From the NCBI RefSeq assembly GCF_002813425.1, contig NZ_PHUL01000001.1, forward strand, positions 1,616,001 to 1,680,000: 64,000 bases of DNA, read 5' to 3'. A program made the position numbers and the translations under genes. Shown here in pieces: positions 18,336 through 27,686 of this stretch; within the stretch, counting starts at the first letter, position 1, and every line of letters starts with the position of its first letter. Below the pieces are notes generated by a model. The model searched no databases, had not been told where the DNA came from, and saw only the letters and a program-made list of their open reading frames with translations. This DNA comes from Cellulophaga sp. RHA19 (GTDB lineage Bacteria > Bacteroidota > Bacteroidia > Flavobacteriales > Flavobacteriaceae).

Positions 18336-19170
18336 TAAGACACAAAAAAATAGTTTAAGGTTAATTTATAAAGCAGGAATAATAGTGTTGCTTGTTTTTT
18401 TTGCAAGTTGTAAAGCTAAAAGAAGTGTTACCAAAAGGTCTCATAAAAAAGTATCTACAGTTACGCCTAAAAGTAATTCTAACAATGGTGACGCTCTTTA
18501 TGGTTTGCCAAAAGATGAAGGTAAATTTGTAAGTTTTGCTATAGAAAATACAGACGATTATATAAATACATTTGCTGCAATAGCCCAAGATGAAATGAAA
18601 ACTTATGGAATACCCGCAAGTATAACTATTGCACAAGGTATTTTAGAAAGTGGATCTGGAAAAGGAGAGTTGGCACGTAAAACCAACAACCATTTTGGTA
18701 TAAAATGTCATACTGGTTGGGAAGGAGATTTTGATTATCATGATGATGATGAAAAAGGGGAGTGTTTTAGAAAATACAACCACCCAATGTACTCTTTTAG
18801 AGATCATAGCTTGTTTTTAACAACAAGAGGTAGGTATTCTTCTTTGTTTGATTTACGCGCTAATGATTACAAAGGATGGGCTAAGGGATTAAGAAAAGCT
18901 GGTTACGCAACAGATCCTAAATACCCGCAAAAGTTAATTTACTTAATTGAAAAATATGACCTTCATAAATATGATGGTAAGCATAAAGCAGTGCGTACAG
19001 CTCCAAAAGAATATGTTGTAAAAAAGCATAAGGTAGAGGCAGGTGAAACACTGTATGCTATATCTAGAATGTATTTTATGGGAGTGCCAGAGTTAATGAA
19101 ACTAAATAATTTAAAAAATACAAACCTAAGCGTAGGTCAAGAACTTATTGTAAAATATACTAAAAATTAA
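18328..19170 (+). CDS. glucosaminidase/LysM lipoprotein
   Basis: 280 residues: a lipoprotein signal with Cys at 28 (LLVFFASCKA), a basic linker, a glucosaminidase (GH73-like) domain at about 80-215, and a C-terminal LysM repeat at about 232-278 (HKVEAGETLYAISRMYFMG). The catalytic Glu is probably E107 in AQGILESGSGKGELA, followed by NHFGIKCH. It would hydrolyse peptidoglycan glycan strands while bound to them through LysM. It overlaps the preceding gene by 8 nt and ends 9 nt before hemL, consistent with one operon. Confidence 0.93.
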   Translation: MNNKTQKNSLRLIYKAGIIVLLVFFASCKAKRSVTKRSHKKVSTVTPKSNSNNGDALYGLPKDEGKFVSFAIENTDDYINTFAAIAQDEMKTYGIPASITIAQGILESGSGKGELARKTNNHFGIKCHTGWEGDFDYHDDDEKGECFRKYNHPMYSFRDHSLFLTTRGRYSSLFDLRANDYKGWAKGLRKAGYATDPKYPQKLIYLIEKYDLHKYDGKHKAVRTAPKEYVVKKHKVEAGETLYAISRMYFMGVPELMKLNNLKNTNLSVGQELIVKYTKN

Positions 19171-19179
19171 ATCTTAAAA

Positions 19180-20460
19180 ATGATTTATAAAAGAAGCAGT
19201 GAACTTTTTAACGAAGCTAAAAAATACATTCCAGGTGGTGTAAATTCTCCTGTAAGAGCTTTTAATGCAGTTGGTGGTGAACCAATTTTTGTAAAGGAAG
19301 CAAAAGGAGCATATTTGTATGATGAAGACGGAAATAAAATTATAGATTATATAGCATCTTGGGGACCATTAATCTTAGGTCACGCTTATGATCCTGTAAT
19401 AAATGCAGTAATAGAAAAAGCAAAAAAAGGAACCTCTTTTGGTATGCCAACAGAGATAGAAACAGAGTTAGCAAAACTAGCAGTTTCTATGGTTCCTAAT
19501 ATTGATAAGATTAGATTTGTAAATAGTGGTACAGAAGCTTGTATGAGTGCCGTGCGCTTGGCAAGAGGTTTTACTGATAAGGACAAAATTATAAAGTTTG
19601 CAGGTTGTTATCACGGACATTCAGATTCGTTTTTAATACAAGCGGGTAGTGGAGCTGTAACTTTTGGTAGTCCTAATAGCCCTGGAGTAACAGCTGGTAC
19701 AGCTAAAGATACTCTATTGGCAACGTATAATGATTTAGCAAATGTTACCTCTTTAGTAGCAGCTAACAAAGGAGAAATAGCAGCGATAATAATAGAGCCA
19801 GTGGCAGGTAATATGGGCTGCATAATTCCGTCTAAAGAATTTATTACTGGTTTAAGAGAACTTTGTACAAAAGAAGGTATTTTATTAATTTTTGATGAAG
19901 TAATGACGGGCTTTAGGCTGGGTAGAGGCGGAGCTCAAGAAGTACTGGGTATAGATGCAGATATTGTAACTTTTGGTAAAGTTATAGGTGGTGGTTTACC
20001 TGTTGGTGCATTTGCGGCTCGTAATGAAATTATGGATTATTTAGCGCCTAATGGACCTGTATACCAAGCAGGTACTTTAAGTGGTAATCCTTTGGCAATG
20101 AGTGCTGGTTTGGCTATGTTAACAGAGTTAAATAATAATCCTGATATTTTTAGAAGTTTAGCAGACAAAACAGAATATTTACACAAAGGATTAAAAAAAG
20201 CTTTAGATAAAAAAGGAATTGCATACCAAATAAATAGGTTTGGAAGTATGATTTCTGTACATTTTACAGATGAACCTGTTGTAGATTTTGCTTCTTCGGC
20301 AAAAGGAAATAATGATACGTTTAAAAAGTATTTTCACGGAATGCTAGATAGAGGTGTTTATTTGCCCCCAAGTGCTTTTGAAAGTTATTTTTTAAATGAT
20401 GCATTATCGTATAAAGATCTAGATGATACTATTGCCGCTCTTGAAGACTTAGAGTTGTAA
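19180..20460 (+). CDS. hemL: glutamate-1-semialdehyde 2,1-aminomutase
   Basis: Converts glutamate-1-semialdehyde to 5-aminolevulinate in the C5 pathway of haem synthesis. The length (426) is standard. It carries [12 protein letters not shown] at the N-terminus, [16 protein letters not shown], the PLP region [10 protein letters not shown], and the PLP-binding lysine K267 in [15 protein letters not shown]. It is the last gene of a plus-strand operon and is followed at once by a strong terminator. Confidence 0.97.
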   Translation: MIYKRSSELFNEAKKYIPGGVNSPVRAFNAVGGEPIFVKEAKGAYLYDEDGNKIIDYIASWGPLILGHAYDPVINAVIEKAKKGTSFGMPTEIETELAKLAVSMVPNIDKIRFVNSGTEACMSAVRLARGFTDKDKIIKFAGCYHGHSDSFLIQAGSGAVTFGSPNSPGVTAGTAKDTLLATYNDLANVTSLVAANKGEIAAIIIEPVAGNMGCIIPSKEFITGLRELCTKEGILLIFDEVMTGFRLGRGGAQEVLGIDADIVTFGKVIGGGLPVGAFAARNEIMDYLAPNGPVYQAGTLSGNPLAMSAGLAMLTELNNNPDIFRSLADKTEYLHKGLKKALDKKGIAYQINRFGSMISVHFTDEPVVDFASSAKGNNDTFKKYFHGMLDRGVYLPPSAFESYFLNDALSYKDLDDTIAALEDLEL

Positions 20461-20477
20461 TAAAATAATTATATAAT

Positions 20478-20511
20478 AAAAAAAAGGAGCCAATATTGGC
20501 TCCTTTTTTTT
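20478..20511. terminator. bidirectional intrinsic terminator after hemL
   Basis: GGAGCC and GGCTCC arms (core 20486-20503, ATAT-centred) with a long A run to the left and T run to the right. It serves hemL on the plus strand and the convergent Spy-like gene on the minus strand. Confidence 0.9.
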
Positions 20512-20512
20512 A

Positions 20513-21025
20513 TTAAGACCTAATGGTCTTATTTCGCTTTTGCATCATTTGTCTTCTGTTTACTTTTCTTTTTTCAGGAGAATGATGTCTTTTTTTATGT
20601 ACTTTATTCCACTGTGCATATTGGTCTTTAGATAAAATTTTCTTCAATGTCTTTTTTTGAGCTATTTGCAGGTCTAACTTTTCGTTAGTCATTGCAAATT
20701 TTTCATTAGAAGTTAATTTTTTGTCAGCTTCTTTTCTTGCTTTTCTTTCTTCTGCTTTTTGATGAAATAATTCAGCATTTTTTAAATTTAGCTTTTCAAT
20801 TTTTGATTGTTGTTCTTCTGATAGATCTAGGGCAAGTGTCATTTTTTTAGTTTGCAAAATAGCTCTTTGTTCAGGAGTAAATTTTGCCATTTTATGCATA
20901 GCTCTTTTACCGTCTTTTCTCTTATGCATTTTGTGTTTTGCATCTTTAGATTTTTTCTTGCTTTCTTGTGCTGATATAGTTAAAATGCCTAGCATTAAAA
21001 CCATTACAAATGTTATTTTTTTCAT
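20513..21025 (-). CDS. periplasmic Spy/DUF4890-like basic helical protein
   Basis: 170 residues with a signal peptide (MKKITFVMVLMLGILTISAQ), then a very Lys/His-rich helical region. The blocks FTPEQRAILQTKKMTLALDL and LSEEQQSKIEKLN, together with ILSKDQYAQWNKV near the end, resemble the LTxxQ-type repeats of Spy/CpxP proteins and the DUF4890 family of Bacteroidota. This suggests a periplasmic chaperone or metal-binding role, but that rests on resemblance only. The C-terminus is strongly basic (KKRHHSPEKRKVNRRQ). Confidence 0.75.
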   Translation of the reverse strand: MKKITFVMVLMLGILTISAQESKKKSKDAKHKMHKRKDGKRAMHKMAKFTPEQRAILQTKKMTLALDLSEEQQSKIEKLNLKNAELFHQKAEERKARKEADKKLTSNEKFAMTNEKLDLQIAQKKTLKKILSKDQYAQWNKVHKKRHHSPEKRKVNRRQMMQKRNKTIRS

Positions 21026-21128
21026 ATTACTATTTTTTATTGTTTAGTATTTTGACTTTCAATTTTTAAAATAGTTTAATCTAAAATTTGTTTTTGGCAG
21101 CATTTTAACATTGGGTTAGGTGTAAAAA

Positions 21129-21165
21129 AAAAGTCTGAAACCATATGGTTTCAGACTTTTTCTGT
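21129..21165 (-). terminator. intrinsic terminator of the 59-residue membrane peptide gene
   Basis: A 12-bp perfect stem (21131-21142 and 21147-21158, AAGTCTGAAACC and its complement, ATAT loop) with T runs on both strands, 17 nt beyond the minus-strand stop at 21182. Confidence 0.87.
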
Positions 21166-21181
21166 ATTAAAAATAATACGT

Positions 21182-21361
21182 TTACTCTTCTTCAGTTAAC
21201 TGTACAATTAAGTCGTTACTGTTTGTGTTCTCTTCAATATTTTGAAGCTCTACCGTGTTGTTATTTTCTTCTAAAACGTTTTCGTTGTCAACTTGTACAT
21301 AGGCAAAAATTGCTACAACTAAACAAGAAAAATAAACTAAGCTTTTAAGTTTGTATGACAT
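21182..21361 (-). CDS. small single-helix exported or membrane peptide, unknown function
   Basis: A 59-residue reading frame (ATG at 21359-21361, TAA at 21182-21184). It starts MSYKLKSLVYFSCLVVAIFA, a clear hydrophobic export or anchor segment, then an acidic Asn/Glu-rich tail ending in QLTEEE. A promoter-like box (TATCTTTG on the minus strand, 21393-21400) lies 31 nt upstream and a strong terminator lies downstream, so it looks like a stand-alone short transcription unit. I recognise no family. Confidence 0.7.
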   Translation of the reverse strand: MSYKLKSLVYFSCLVVAIFAYVQVDNENVLEENNNTVELQNIEENTNSNDLIVQLTEEE

Positions 21362-21683
21362 AAGATTTGGGGTTTTTATATCGGTTCTATAACAAAGATA
21401 CCTAGGTTAATGAATTAATTATAACTCTTGTTGTATAACAACCGCTTTTTGGTTGTGAAACAATTGTTTTTTGTTGTTTGTCTCTTGCAATATATTAAAA
21501 AAAATGGATAAACAAGATAAAGTACATCATTTTATAGATGAAATACACGTTTAATTGTGATTTTAGCTTTATTTGTTGTGTAGCTGTTTTTTTAGTGTAG
21601 TGTGTTGCTATTAAGTATGTTGCATAAAAAAGGCTGTAATGTAAATTACACTACAGCCCTTTAATAATAAAGATGATATATTC
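21362..21683. other. intergenic region with promoter box and terminator
   Basis: Holds the TATCTTTG box (minus, 21393-21400) for the 59-residue gene and, near 21632-21658, the terminator of the metalloprotease gene. The rest is AT-rich with no frame I would call; a 16-codon frame at 21503 is too short to support. Confidence 0.6.
21629..21663 (-). terminator. intrinsic terminator of the metalloprotease gene
   Basis: Arms 21632-21644 and 21646-21658 pair over 13 bp with a single mismatch (GGCTGTAATGTAA against GGCTGTAGTGTAA). A T run follows on the minus strand. It lies about 25 nt beyond the stop at 21684. Confidence 0.75.
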
Positions 21684-24164
21684 TTATTTAGGATCTAAAA
21701 TAGATTCTATTCTCTCTTGTATATCTTTTAAGTGAGCTCTTCTAATACCGCTAGAATTTGAAGCAGCAGATTTTACAGAACGTTGCAGCGTTTGTAATTC
21801 AGCTCTTACTACAGCTCTAATATCAGACTGACTAACATTTACAGCTGTACCAAACCTAGATGATTTAGGGTTTACTGTCATTAGGTACTCCATACGATCT
21901 ACATAAGCACGTTGTAAATTACGTCTGTATGTATCTATAGATCTTCCTGTGCTTAACTCTTTCCAAATGCCTTTTCTTACGTCAGCCATCATTGTAGTTA
22001 AGTTGTAGGCTTTAGATCCGTTTAAAGCTTCGTTTTCTATTATACGAGCCATTCTACCGGTATCTAAAAGATTATTTAACGTTCTAGACTGTGTATTTCT
22101 AATACGTTCAACAGCACCAGCATTTTCAATTTTGTTTAAAATATTGTTGTCTAGCAACCAAGTAGGTGTAGCAAACAATTGTTTATGTAAAAACTGAATT
22201 GCTCTTTTTTGTTTTTCTTTAGCTACGTGAGAGTACACATCACCTTCTTGATCATATGTTTTGTAATCTTCATATACGCCACCTACGTTGTTAGATACGT
22301 GACCCATATATCTGTTATATTGTCCTAAAACTTGTCCGTATAATTCATCTAAATCATCATAAGACTTGCCATCTTCTGCTGTCCATTTAATTAAGTTAGG
22401 TACAATTCTTTTTAGGTTAGCAATACCATAACTACTAGCTTTCATTGCATCATCACCTAAATCTTCGGTTTGTGAACTTGGATCTATAACCCCAAATTGT
22501 TGTCTTCCAAAACGATAAAGAGGATCACCAGCGTGCTTTAAAATCCAGCTATCTAAAGTTTTCTTTTCATCTTTAGCAGATTTGTCTAAAATAGGACGGT
22601 AACCCCAACTAATAGAATATTTGTCATAAATACCAATATTTGGCATTAAAGCAACACCTTCATCTCCTGGTTGTGCTATGTAATTAAAACGTGCATAATC
22701 CATAATTGATGGTGCAGTACCATATTTTTTTGTGAAAGATGCAGAGCGTAAAGAATCTACAGGGTACGCAGCACTACTTCCCATGTTATGAGGTAAGCCT
22801 AAGGTGTGGCCAACTTCATGAGAAGATACAAAGCGTATTAACCTACCCATAACTTCAGTTTTAAACTCAACACCTCTTGCATCTGGATTAATAGCTGCGG
22901 TTTGAATAAAAAACCAGTTACGTAATAATGTCATTACGTTGTGGTACCAATTAATATCAGATTCTAAAATTTCACCAGTTCTTGGGTCACTTACGTGAGG
23001 ACCATTTGCATTTGGAATTGGAGAGGCTAAATACCTTACAACAGAATACCTGACATCTTCTGCAGACCATTCTGGATCTTCTTCTGGAGTAGGTGGTGTT
23101 TTTGCAACTATAGCATTTTTAAAACCAGCAGCTTCAAAAGCAACTTGCCAATCTTCTATACCTTGCTTAATAAAAGGAACCCACTCTTCTGGAGTAGCCC
23201 TGTCTATGTAATAAACTATTTGCTTTTTAGGCTCTACAAGTTCACCTCTTTTAAATTTTTCTAAATCTTCATCTTTAACTTCTAATCTCCAACGATCTAA
23301 ATAAGTTACAGATTTACTTTTTTGAGCATCCAAACCATAATCTACTTGACTACGAGCAAACCAGCCTACACGTTCGTCAAAATAACGTCTTTTCATTGGG
23401 TTGCTTGGAAGCAAAATCATAGAGTTATTAATCTCTAATGTAATAGACCCTAGCGCAGAGTTAGATGGTGGGTTGCCAGCAAAGTATGTTTTTACGTGTC
23501 TAGCCTCAATATTTAAAGGGTAACTTTTAACACTTTCAATATAACTTCTGCTATCATCTAAACGACTAACCTTGTATTGTTTTCTGTTACGCTCTGGTAA
23601 ACCTAATGTTTTTACATCTTTCTGAAAAAAGTCATTAATTTGTATAACAGTTGTAGGGTTTAGAGAATCTTTTTTTATCGCTTTAATATCAAAAGAATAT
23701 AAAACAGGCTCTAAGTTAGAGTTCATTACAGCTTCATGTACAGGTAGTTTTTCATCTGCAACAATGTTTGTAGACATAATGCGTAGAAGAACTTTTTTGT
23801 CTTTTTTCTCCCAACGTAACATTTGAGTGTTAATTTTTCCGCCGCCAAAACCTAATCCGGTTGCTGTTTTTGCTATTCTGCTAACCATTAACATTTCTTT
23901 GTTAAACAAAGAATCTGGAATTTCATAATAACGTTTGTCATCTACAGTGTGTACATTAAACAAACCAGTGTCTGTTTTAGCATCTTTGGTAATTACCTTG
24001 CTGTAAGGTAAAATAGCTCCTTTTTTTGGTTTTGAAGCTGGAGCTTCTGTTTTAGCATTTTTCTTGCTTTTCTTGTTCTTCTTTTTAGATTGAGCTTCTA
24101 AATTGGTAAGAGAACCAAATAGAAAAACAGCTAATAGAAGTTTGGTGAGTAAACTTTTAATCAT
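21684..24164 (-). CDS. exported zinc-dependent metalloprotease (DUF5117/DUF5118/DUF4953 type)
   Basis: 826 residues. A signal peptide (about 1-25) and a Lys-rich linker precede regions resembling DUF5118 and DUF5117, then a metzincin-like zinc site at about residue 447: SSHEVGHTLGLPHNMGSS, i.e. HExxHxxGxxH. A downstream MDYARFNY gives the Met-turn expected in metzincins. The C-terminal part fits DUF4953. This is a common large periplasmic or surface protease family of Bacteroidota with unknown natural substrates. No T9SS tail is visible, so it probably stays in the periplasm. It is flanked by its own terminator. Confidence 0.9.
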   Translation of the reverse strand: MIKSLLTKLLLAVFLFGSLTNLEAQSKKKNKKSKKNAKTEAPASKPKKGAILPYSKVITKDAKTDTGLFNVHTVDDKRYYEIPDSLFNKEMLMVSRIAKTATGLGFGGGKINTQMLRWEKKDKKVLLRIMSTNIVADEKLPVHEAVMNSNLEPVLYSFDIKAIKKDSLNPTTVIQINDFFQKDVKTLGLPERNRKQYKVSRLDDSRSYIESVKSYPLNIEARHVKTYFAGNPPSNSALGSITLEINNSMILLPSNPMKRRYFDERVGWFARSQVDYGLDAQKSKSVTYLDRWRLEVKDEDLEKFKRGELVEPKKQIVYYIDRATPEEWVPFIKQGIEDWQVAFEAAGFKNAIVAKTPPTPEEDPEWSAEDVRYSVVRYLASPIPNANGPHVSDPRTGEILESDINWYHNVMTLLRNWFFIQTAAINPDARGVEFKTEVMGRLIRFVSSHEVGHTLGLPHNMGSSAAYPVDSLRSASFTKKYGTAPSIMDYARFNYIAQPGDEGVALMPNIGIYDKYSISWGYRPILDKSAKDEKKTLDSWILKHAGDPLYRFGRQQFGVIDPSSQTEDLGDDAMKASSYGIANLKRIVPNLIKWTAEDGKSYDDLDELYGQVLGQYNRYMGHVSNNVGGVYEDYKTYDQEGDVYSHVAKEKQKRAIQFLHKQLFATPTWLLDNNILNKIENAGAVERIRNTQSRTLNNLLDTGRMARIIENEALNGSKAYNLTTMMADVRKGIWKELSTGRSIDTYRRNLQRAYVDRMEYLMTVNPKSSRFGTAVNVSQSDIRAVVRAELQTLQRSVKSAASNSSGIRRAHLKDIQERIESILDPK

Positions 24165-24506
24165 TGTTAGTTTGAGTTAATTTTTTTGAATAAAAACAAA
24201 TAACTGCAAAAAAATCCTAATTCTATGTTAATAATATCATAACAATATAATAGGTAGAGTAAACTTGTCTTGATTTTAAGTCTATGATAATCAAGTGTTT
24301 ATGCAATAAATTAACACAACTTAACATTTGTTAATTAAATTACGATTTAATGATTATTATGTTAAAATCTTACATTTATTGTAACTTTTGAAGATTTTTT
24401 TCGTCTATTTATATAACAATCAACAACAAATAGGAATTACAATATCTCTTTGTAGGATTGAATTAGTCGATTGAATAGCCTTTGCTTTGCAGAGGCTATT
24501 CTATTT
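24165..24506. other. intergenic region with orphan plus-strand terminator
   Basis: About 340 AT-rich nt between two minus-strand genes. No credible frame on either strand. The notable element is a strong hairpin at 24473-24501 followed by a T run on the plus strand only. No exact TAnnTTTG box was found upstream of it on the plus strand. Confidence 0.55.
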
Positions 24507-24508
24507 TT
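24473..24508 (+). terminator. plus-strand-oriented intrinsic terminator without an annotated upstream gene
   Basis: Arms 24473-24485 (GAATAGCCTTTGC) and 24489-24501 (GCAGAGGCTATTC) with a TTT loop, followed by TATTTTT. The U tract is on the plus strand, whereas both flanking genes are on the minus strand. It may also act as the 3' hairpin of the SLC13 mRNA, but in that direction no U run follows. Confidence 0.65.
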
Positions 24509-25937
24509 AAAAAAGTATTGGTAGTATAAATTGATAAAGTAAAATTAATAAGCCTACAGCAATTAAATTTAAAATAATACCTACTCTTGCCATTTGTTTA
24601 ACTTTAATATAACCGCTAGCAAAAACTATAGCATTTGGTGGTGTAGCCATTGGTAACATAAAAGCACAGCTACTGGCCATTGTAACAGGTATAAGTATGT
24701 GTAGCATTGGAATGTTTAACCCAATTGCAATACCAGCAACAATTGGTGCTAAAACTGTTATTAAAGCTACGTTGCTCATAAGCTCTGTCATAAATAACAT
24801 TAATAATATTAAAAGCGATACAGTAAAAAAGATATTTATATTACTACTAGATATAGCCTCTGTTACTGTGGTTACAATACCTGTGGTAGCCATACCATTT
24901 GCAAGAGCTAAGCCTCCACCAAATAATACTAAAATTCCCCAAGCAAGTTTTTCTGTGTCTTTCCAATTTAAAATAAAATCTCCTTTTTTTAAATTATAGG
25001 GTACTGCAAATAAAGATACGGCAGCTATCATACTAATTCCAGTATCAGACAATCCTAAATTGGGGAAAATGGAGTTTATTAATGTTCTAAAAATCCATAG
25101 AAAAACGGTGATTCCAAATATTGTAAGAACCATTTTTTCTCTTTTACTAATAGATCCAAGTTTTTCTAATTCTGAATTGATAACGTCTTTAGATGCAGAA
25201 AACTCTAGTTGTTTGTTAGGGAACATCCATTTTACAAGGACAAAGTAAATTACAGTTAGCAGTACAATTGAAAATGGCAAGCCAATAATCATCCATTTTA
25301 AAAATGATATTTCTATATTATATTGTTCTTCTAACAATCCTATTAAAACCGAATTTGGAGGTGTGCCAATAATGGTTGCAATACCACCGGCATTGGCAGA
25401 AAAAGCAATGCCAAGCATTACACTTAGGGCAAAGTTTTTATCACTTTTTGTAAAACCATCTTCATCATTAACAAGTAATTTTATAACAGATACTGCTATG
25501 GGGAGCATTACAACTGTACTAGCTGTATTGCTAATCCACATACTTAGTGTAGCAGTAGCAATCATAAAACCTAAAACAACTTTATTAGGTGTTGTACCTG
25601 TAATTTTAATAATATTTAAAGCAATACGTTTGTGAAGGTTTACTTTTTCTAACGCAAGCGCTAAAATAAAACCACCAAAGAATAAAAAAATAATTTTATT
25701 GCCATAGTTAGCACCTACTGTGTTTAATGGCATTATATTAAGTATAGGAAATAAAATTAAAGGTAATAGTGCAGTTACAGAAATAGATGTCGCTTCTGCA
25801 ATCCACCAAATAACCATCCAGGCAGCAACGGCTAATACAGCATCTGCTTTTGTAGATAGTATTGTTATTGGAAAAAAAAGAATACAGATAAATACCAAAG
25901 GACCTGCTATAAGTCCTATTTTTTTGCTAATTGCCAT
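24507..25937 (-). CDS. SLC13/DASS family anion symporter
   Basis: 476 residues, polytopic. It carries the two re-entrant SNT-type motifs of the divalent anion:Na+ symporters: WISNTASTVVMLPIA in the N-terminal half and MSNVALITVLAPI in the C-terminal half, and a GTPPNSVLIGLL segment. Such carriers import succinate, malate, other C4-dicarboxylates, citrate or sulfate with Na+; the substrate cannot be told from motifs alone. It is a single-gene unit with its own promoter-like box. Confidence 0.92.
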   Translation of the reverse strand: MAISKKIGLIAGPLVFICILFFPITILSTKADAVLAVAAWMVIWWIAEATSISVTALLPLILFPILNIMPLNTVGANYGNKIIFLFFGGFILALALEKVNLHKRIALNIIKITGTTPNKVVLGFMIATATLSMWISNTASTVVMLPIAVSVIKLLVNDEDGFTKSDKNFALSVMLGIAFSANAGGIATIIGTPPNSVLIGLLEEQYNIEISFLKWMIIGLPFSIVLLTVIYFVLVKWMFPNKQLEFSASKDVINSELEKLGSISKREKMVLTIFGITVFLWIFRTLINSIFPNLGLSDTGISMIAAVSLFAVPYNLKKGDFILNWKDTEKLAWGILVLFGGGLALANGMATTGIVTTVTEAISSSNINIFFTVSLLILLMLFMTELMSNVALITVLAPIVAGIAIGLNIPMLHILIPVTMASSCAFMLPMATPPNAIVFASGYIKVKQMARVGIILNLIAVGLLILLYQFILPILF

Positions 25938-25945
25938 AGTTTACC

Positions 25946-25968
25946 ATACTTATAAGTATACAAATATA
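25946..25968 (-). promoter_or_regulatory. SLC13 promoter box with overlapping palindrome
   Basis: CAAATATA at 25961-25968 reads TATATTTG on the minus strand. Immediately downstream, where transcription would start, lies a 14-bp palindrome ATACTTATAAGTAT (25946-25959), a possible operator. The ATG follows at 25937. Confidence 0.45.
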
Positions 25969-26028
25969 GAGTTTGAGAACAAACCTGAAAGAAAAGTTAG
26001 TACTAGCTGATACATTATCAATATAAAA

Positions 26029-27537
26029 TTAATTTTCTTTAGCTAATTGCACCATTTCTAAAGTTGTTTGGTACAGCGGTTTTTTTTCCATTTTACTCTT
26101 TAGCCAAGCGTAAAAACTCATTACAAAAATGTCTTCTTTTTCTTTTCCTACCCACTCAAAAGAACTTTGCACTTTTTCTTTAAACTTATCTGTTAATAAT
26201 TGTGATGGGTCTTTATAATACAGTTCTATAAAAGATAAATATGTAATTGCTCGGTGCTGATTTATTTGTTTTAAATATTTAAAGTAATTTCTTTTAAAGC
26301 TAAGCAGTCTAGATTCTACTAGGTTAATGTTATTAAGCTCTATGTGTAAAATAATTTCTATTAAATTTTTTTTAATAACCCAGTCTTTACCAGCCTTACT
26401 CTCGTAATAATTATCTGTATGGTAAAATTTAGAAAAAATTTGTTGAGCCTCTTTAAGTTTTTCTGCTTGTATGTAAAATGTACTTAACCCTAAATGAATT
26501 TTAAGCAATGAGTCTAAATCACTGTGTTTGCTATTTATATGCTGCTCTAAAATGCTAATGGCTTTATTTTGTTGGTTGGTATAATTGGTATTTAGGGCAA
26601 GTAAAAATTGATACTTTAATTTAAAAGCATTGTAATATTTTTTTTTATTGGCTAACATTTGTGTTTCCATCTGCTTTAAATAGTGTAATGATTCGTTAAA
26701 CTTTTTGTTTCTAAACAAGGTATTAGCAATTAAAAACAATACTTCTATATGGTAATACAGTTGTTTGCTGGCGCTTTTATGTGTTTTTAAAATAGCGTAG
26801 GTTTTTATTATAAAGGGTTCTGTTTTTAAATAATCATTAGTTACAAAAGCAGGTATGCTAACTAAGGTTATTAATTGGTATAAAGATTTAAAAGATAAAG
26901 ACTCAGTTATAGTTATTTGGTGATCTTGCAGTGTGTTTTTTAATAAGGTTTCAATATCTATAACATCTCCTTTATAAGTAATGTTGTTTAATGTTTGCCG
27001 CATTTTAGCATACACTATATTTAATTGGTCCTCTAGCAATAGGTTTTTTTGGTTGATTTTAAATTTAATGATTAAGCTATCAATATTTAGATCTGGTACT
27101 GCATAAGCATATTGGATTTTAGTATGATATATTTCGTTTAAAATTGCAAACAAATAATGAGTCTCTGCTAAAACCTCTGCTTTGTGCAATATTTTATAGG
27201 CAAGCTTGTATTGCTTGTTATGTAAAAAAGACCTAGACGCCAATATGTATTTAATAATTTGCATATCAACAGAGTTTTCTTCTTCTAAATTAATATTAGC
27301 TATAAAATCTATTAAAGAGTTGTATAAGCGTTTTCTTAAAGCGTGATAGGCATTTTTTTTATTTGTTTGGTATAACTGCAAGCAAATTTCTGTGGAGGAT
27401 AAGTTGTTTTGCTGAAGAAGCTTAAATAACTGAATGTTTTTAATGTCGCTACGTTTGTTCTTTTTTTTCAAATAAAGTACAAATTGTTGTTGCTCTTCTG
27501 CAGTTAATGTAGTTATTATTAAATTTAAATCTGTCAT
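26029..27537 (-). CDS. TPR-like helical repeat protein, unknown function
   Basis: 502 residues, entirely helical in appearance, with no signal peptide or membrane helix. Its pattern of paired helices rich in Leu, Lys and Asn (for example SLHYLKQMETQMLANKKKYY and LGLSTFYIQAEKLKEAQQIF) suggests degenerate tetratricopeptide repeats. The N-terminal LTAEEQQQFVLYLKKKNKR segment is seen in hypothetical proteins of Flavobacteriaceae. I recognise no enzyme motif. It is a single gene, ending 92 nt before the SLC13 start, and oriented the same way. Confidence 0.75.
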   Translation of the reverse strand: MTDLNLIITTLTAEEQQQFVLYLKKKNKRSDIKNIQLFKLLQQNNLSSTEICLQLYQTNKKNAYHALRKRLYNSLIDFIANINLEEENSVDMQIIKYILASRSFLHNKQYKLAYKILHKAEVLAETHYLFAILNEIYHTKIQYAYAVPDLNIDSLIIKFKINQKNLLLEDQLNIVYAKMRQTLNNITYKGDVIDIETLLKNTLQDHQITITESLSFKSLYQLITLVSIPAFVTNDYLKTEPFIIKTYAILKTHKSASKQLYYHIEVLFLIANTLFRNKKFNESLHYLKQMETQMLANKKKYYNAFKLKYQFLLALNTNYTNQQNKAISILEQHINSKHSDLDSLLKIHLGLSTFYIQAEKLKEAQQIFSKFYHTDNYYESKAGKDWVIKKNLIEIILHIELNNINLVESRLLSFKRNYFKYLKQINQHRAITYLSFIELYYKDPSQLLTDKFKEKVQSSFEWVGKEKEDIFVMSFYAWLKSKMEKKPLYQTTLEMVQLAKEN

Positions 27538-27686
27538 TTAATCGTCATTAAAAATGTATATATCTTAATAAATATAGTCTATTTAATTGTTTTAATATAA
27601 AATATATCGTCAGTTTTTTATGTAAGTTGTGTTGTTGTAGGTTTTAAACCGTCACATATTTGTACCGTAATCAAAACACAAAAATT

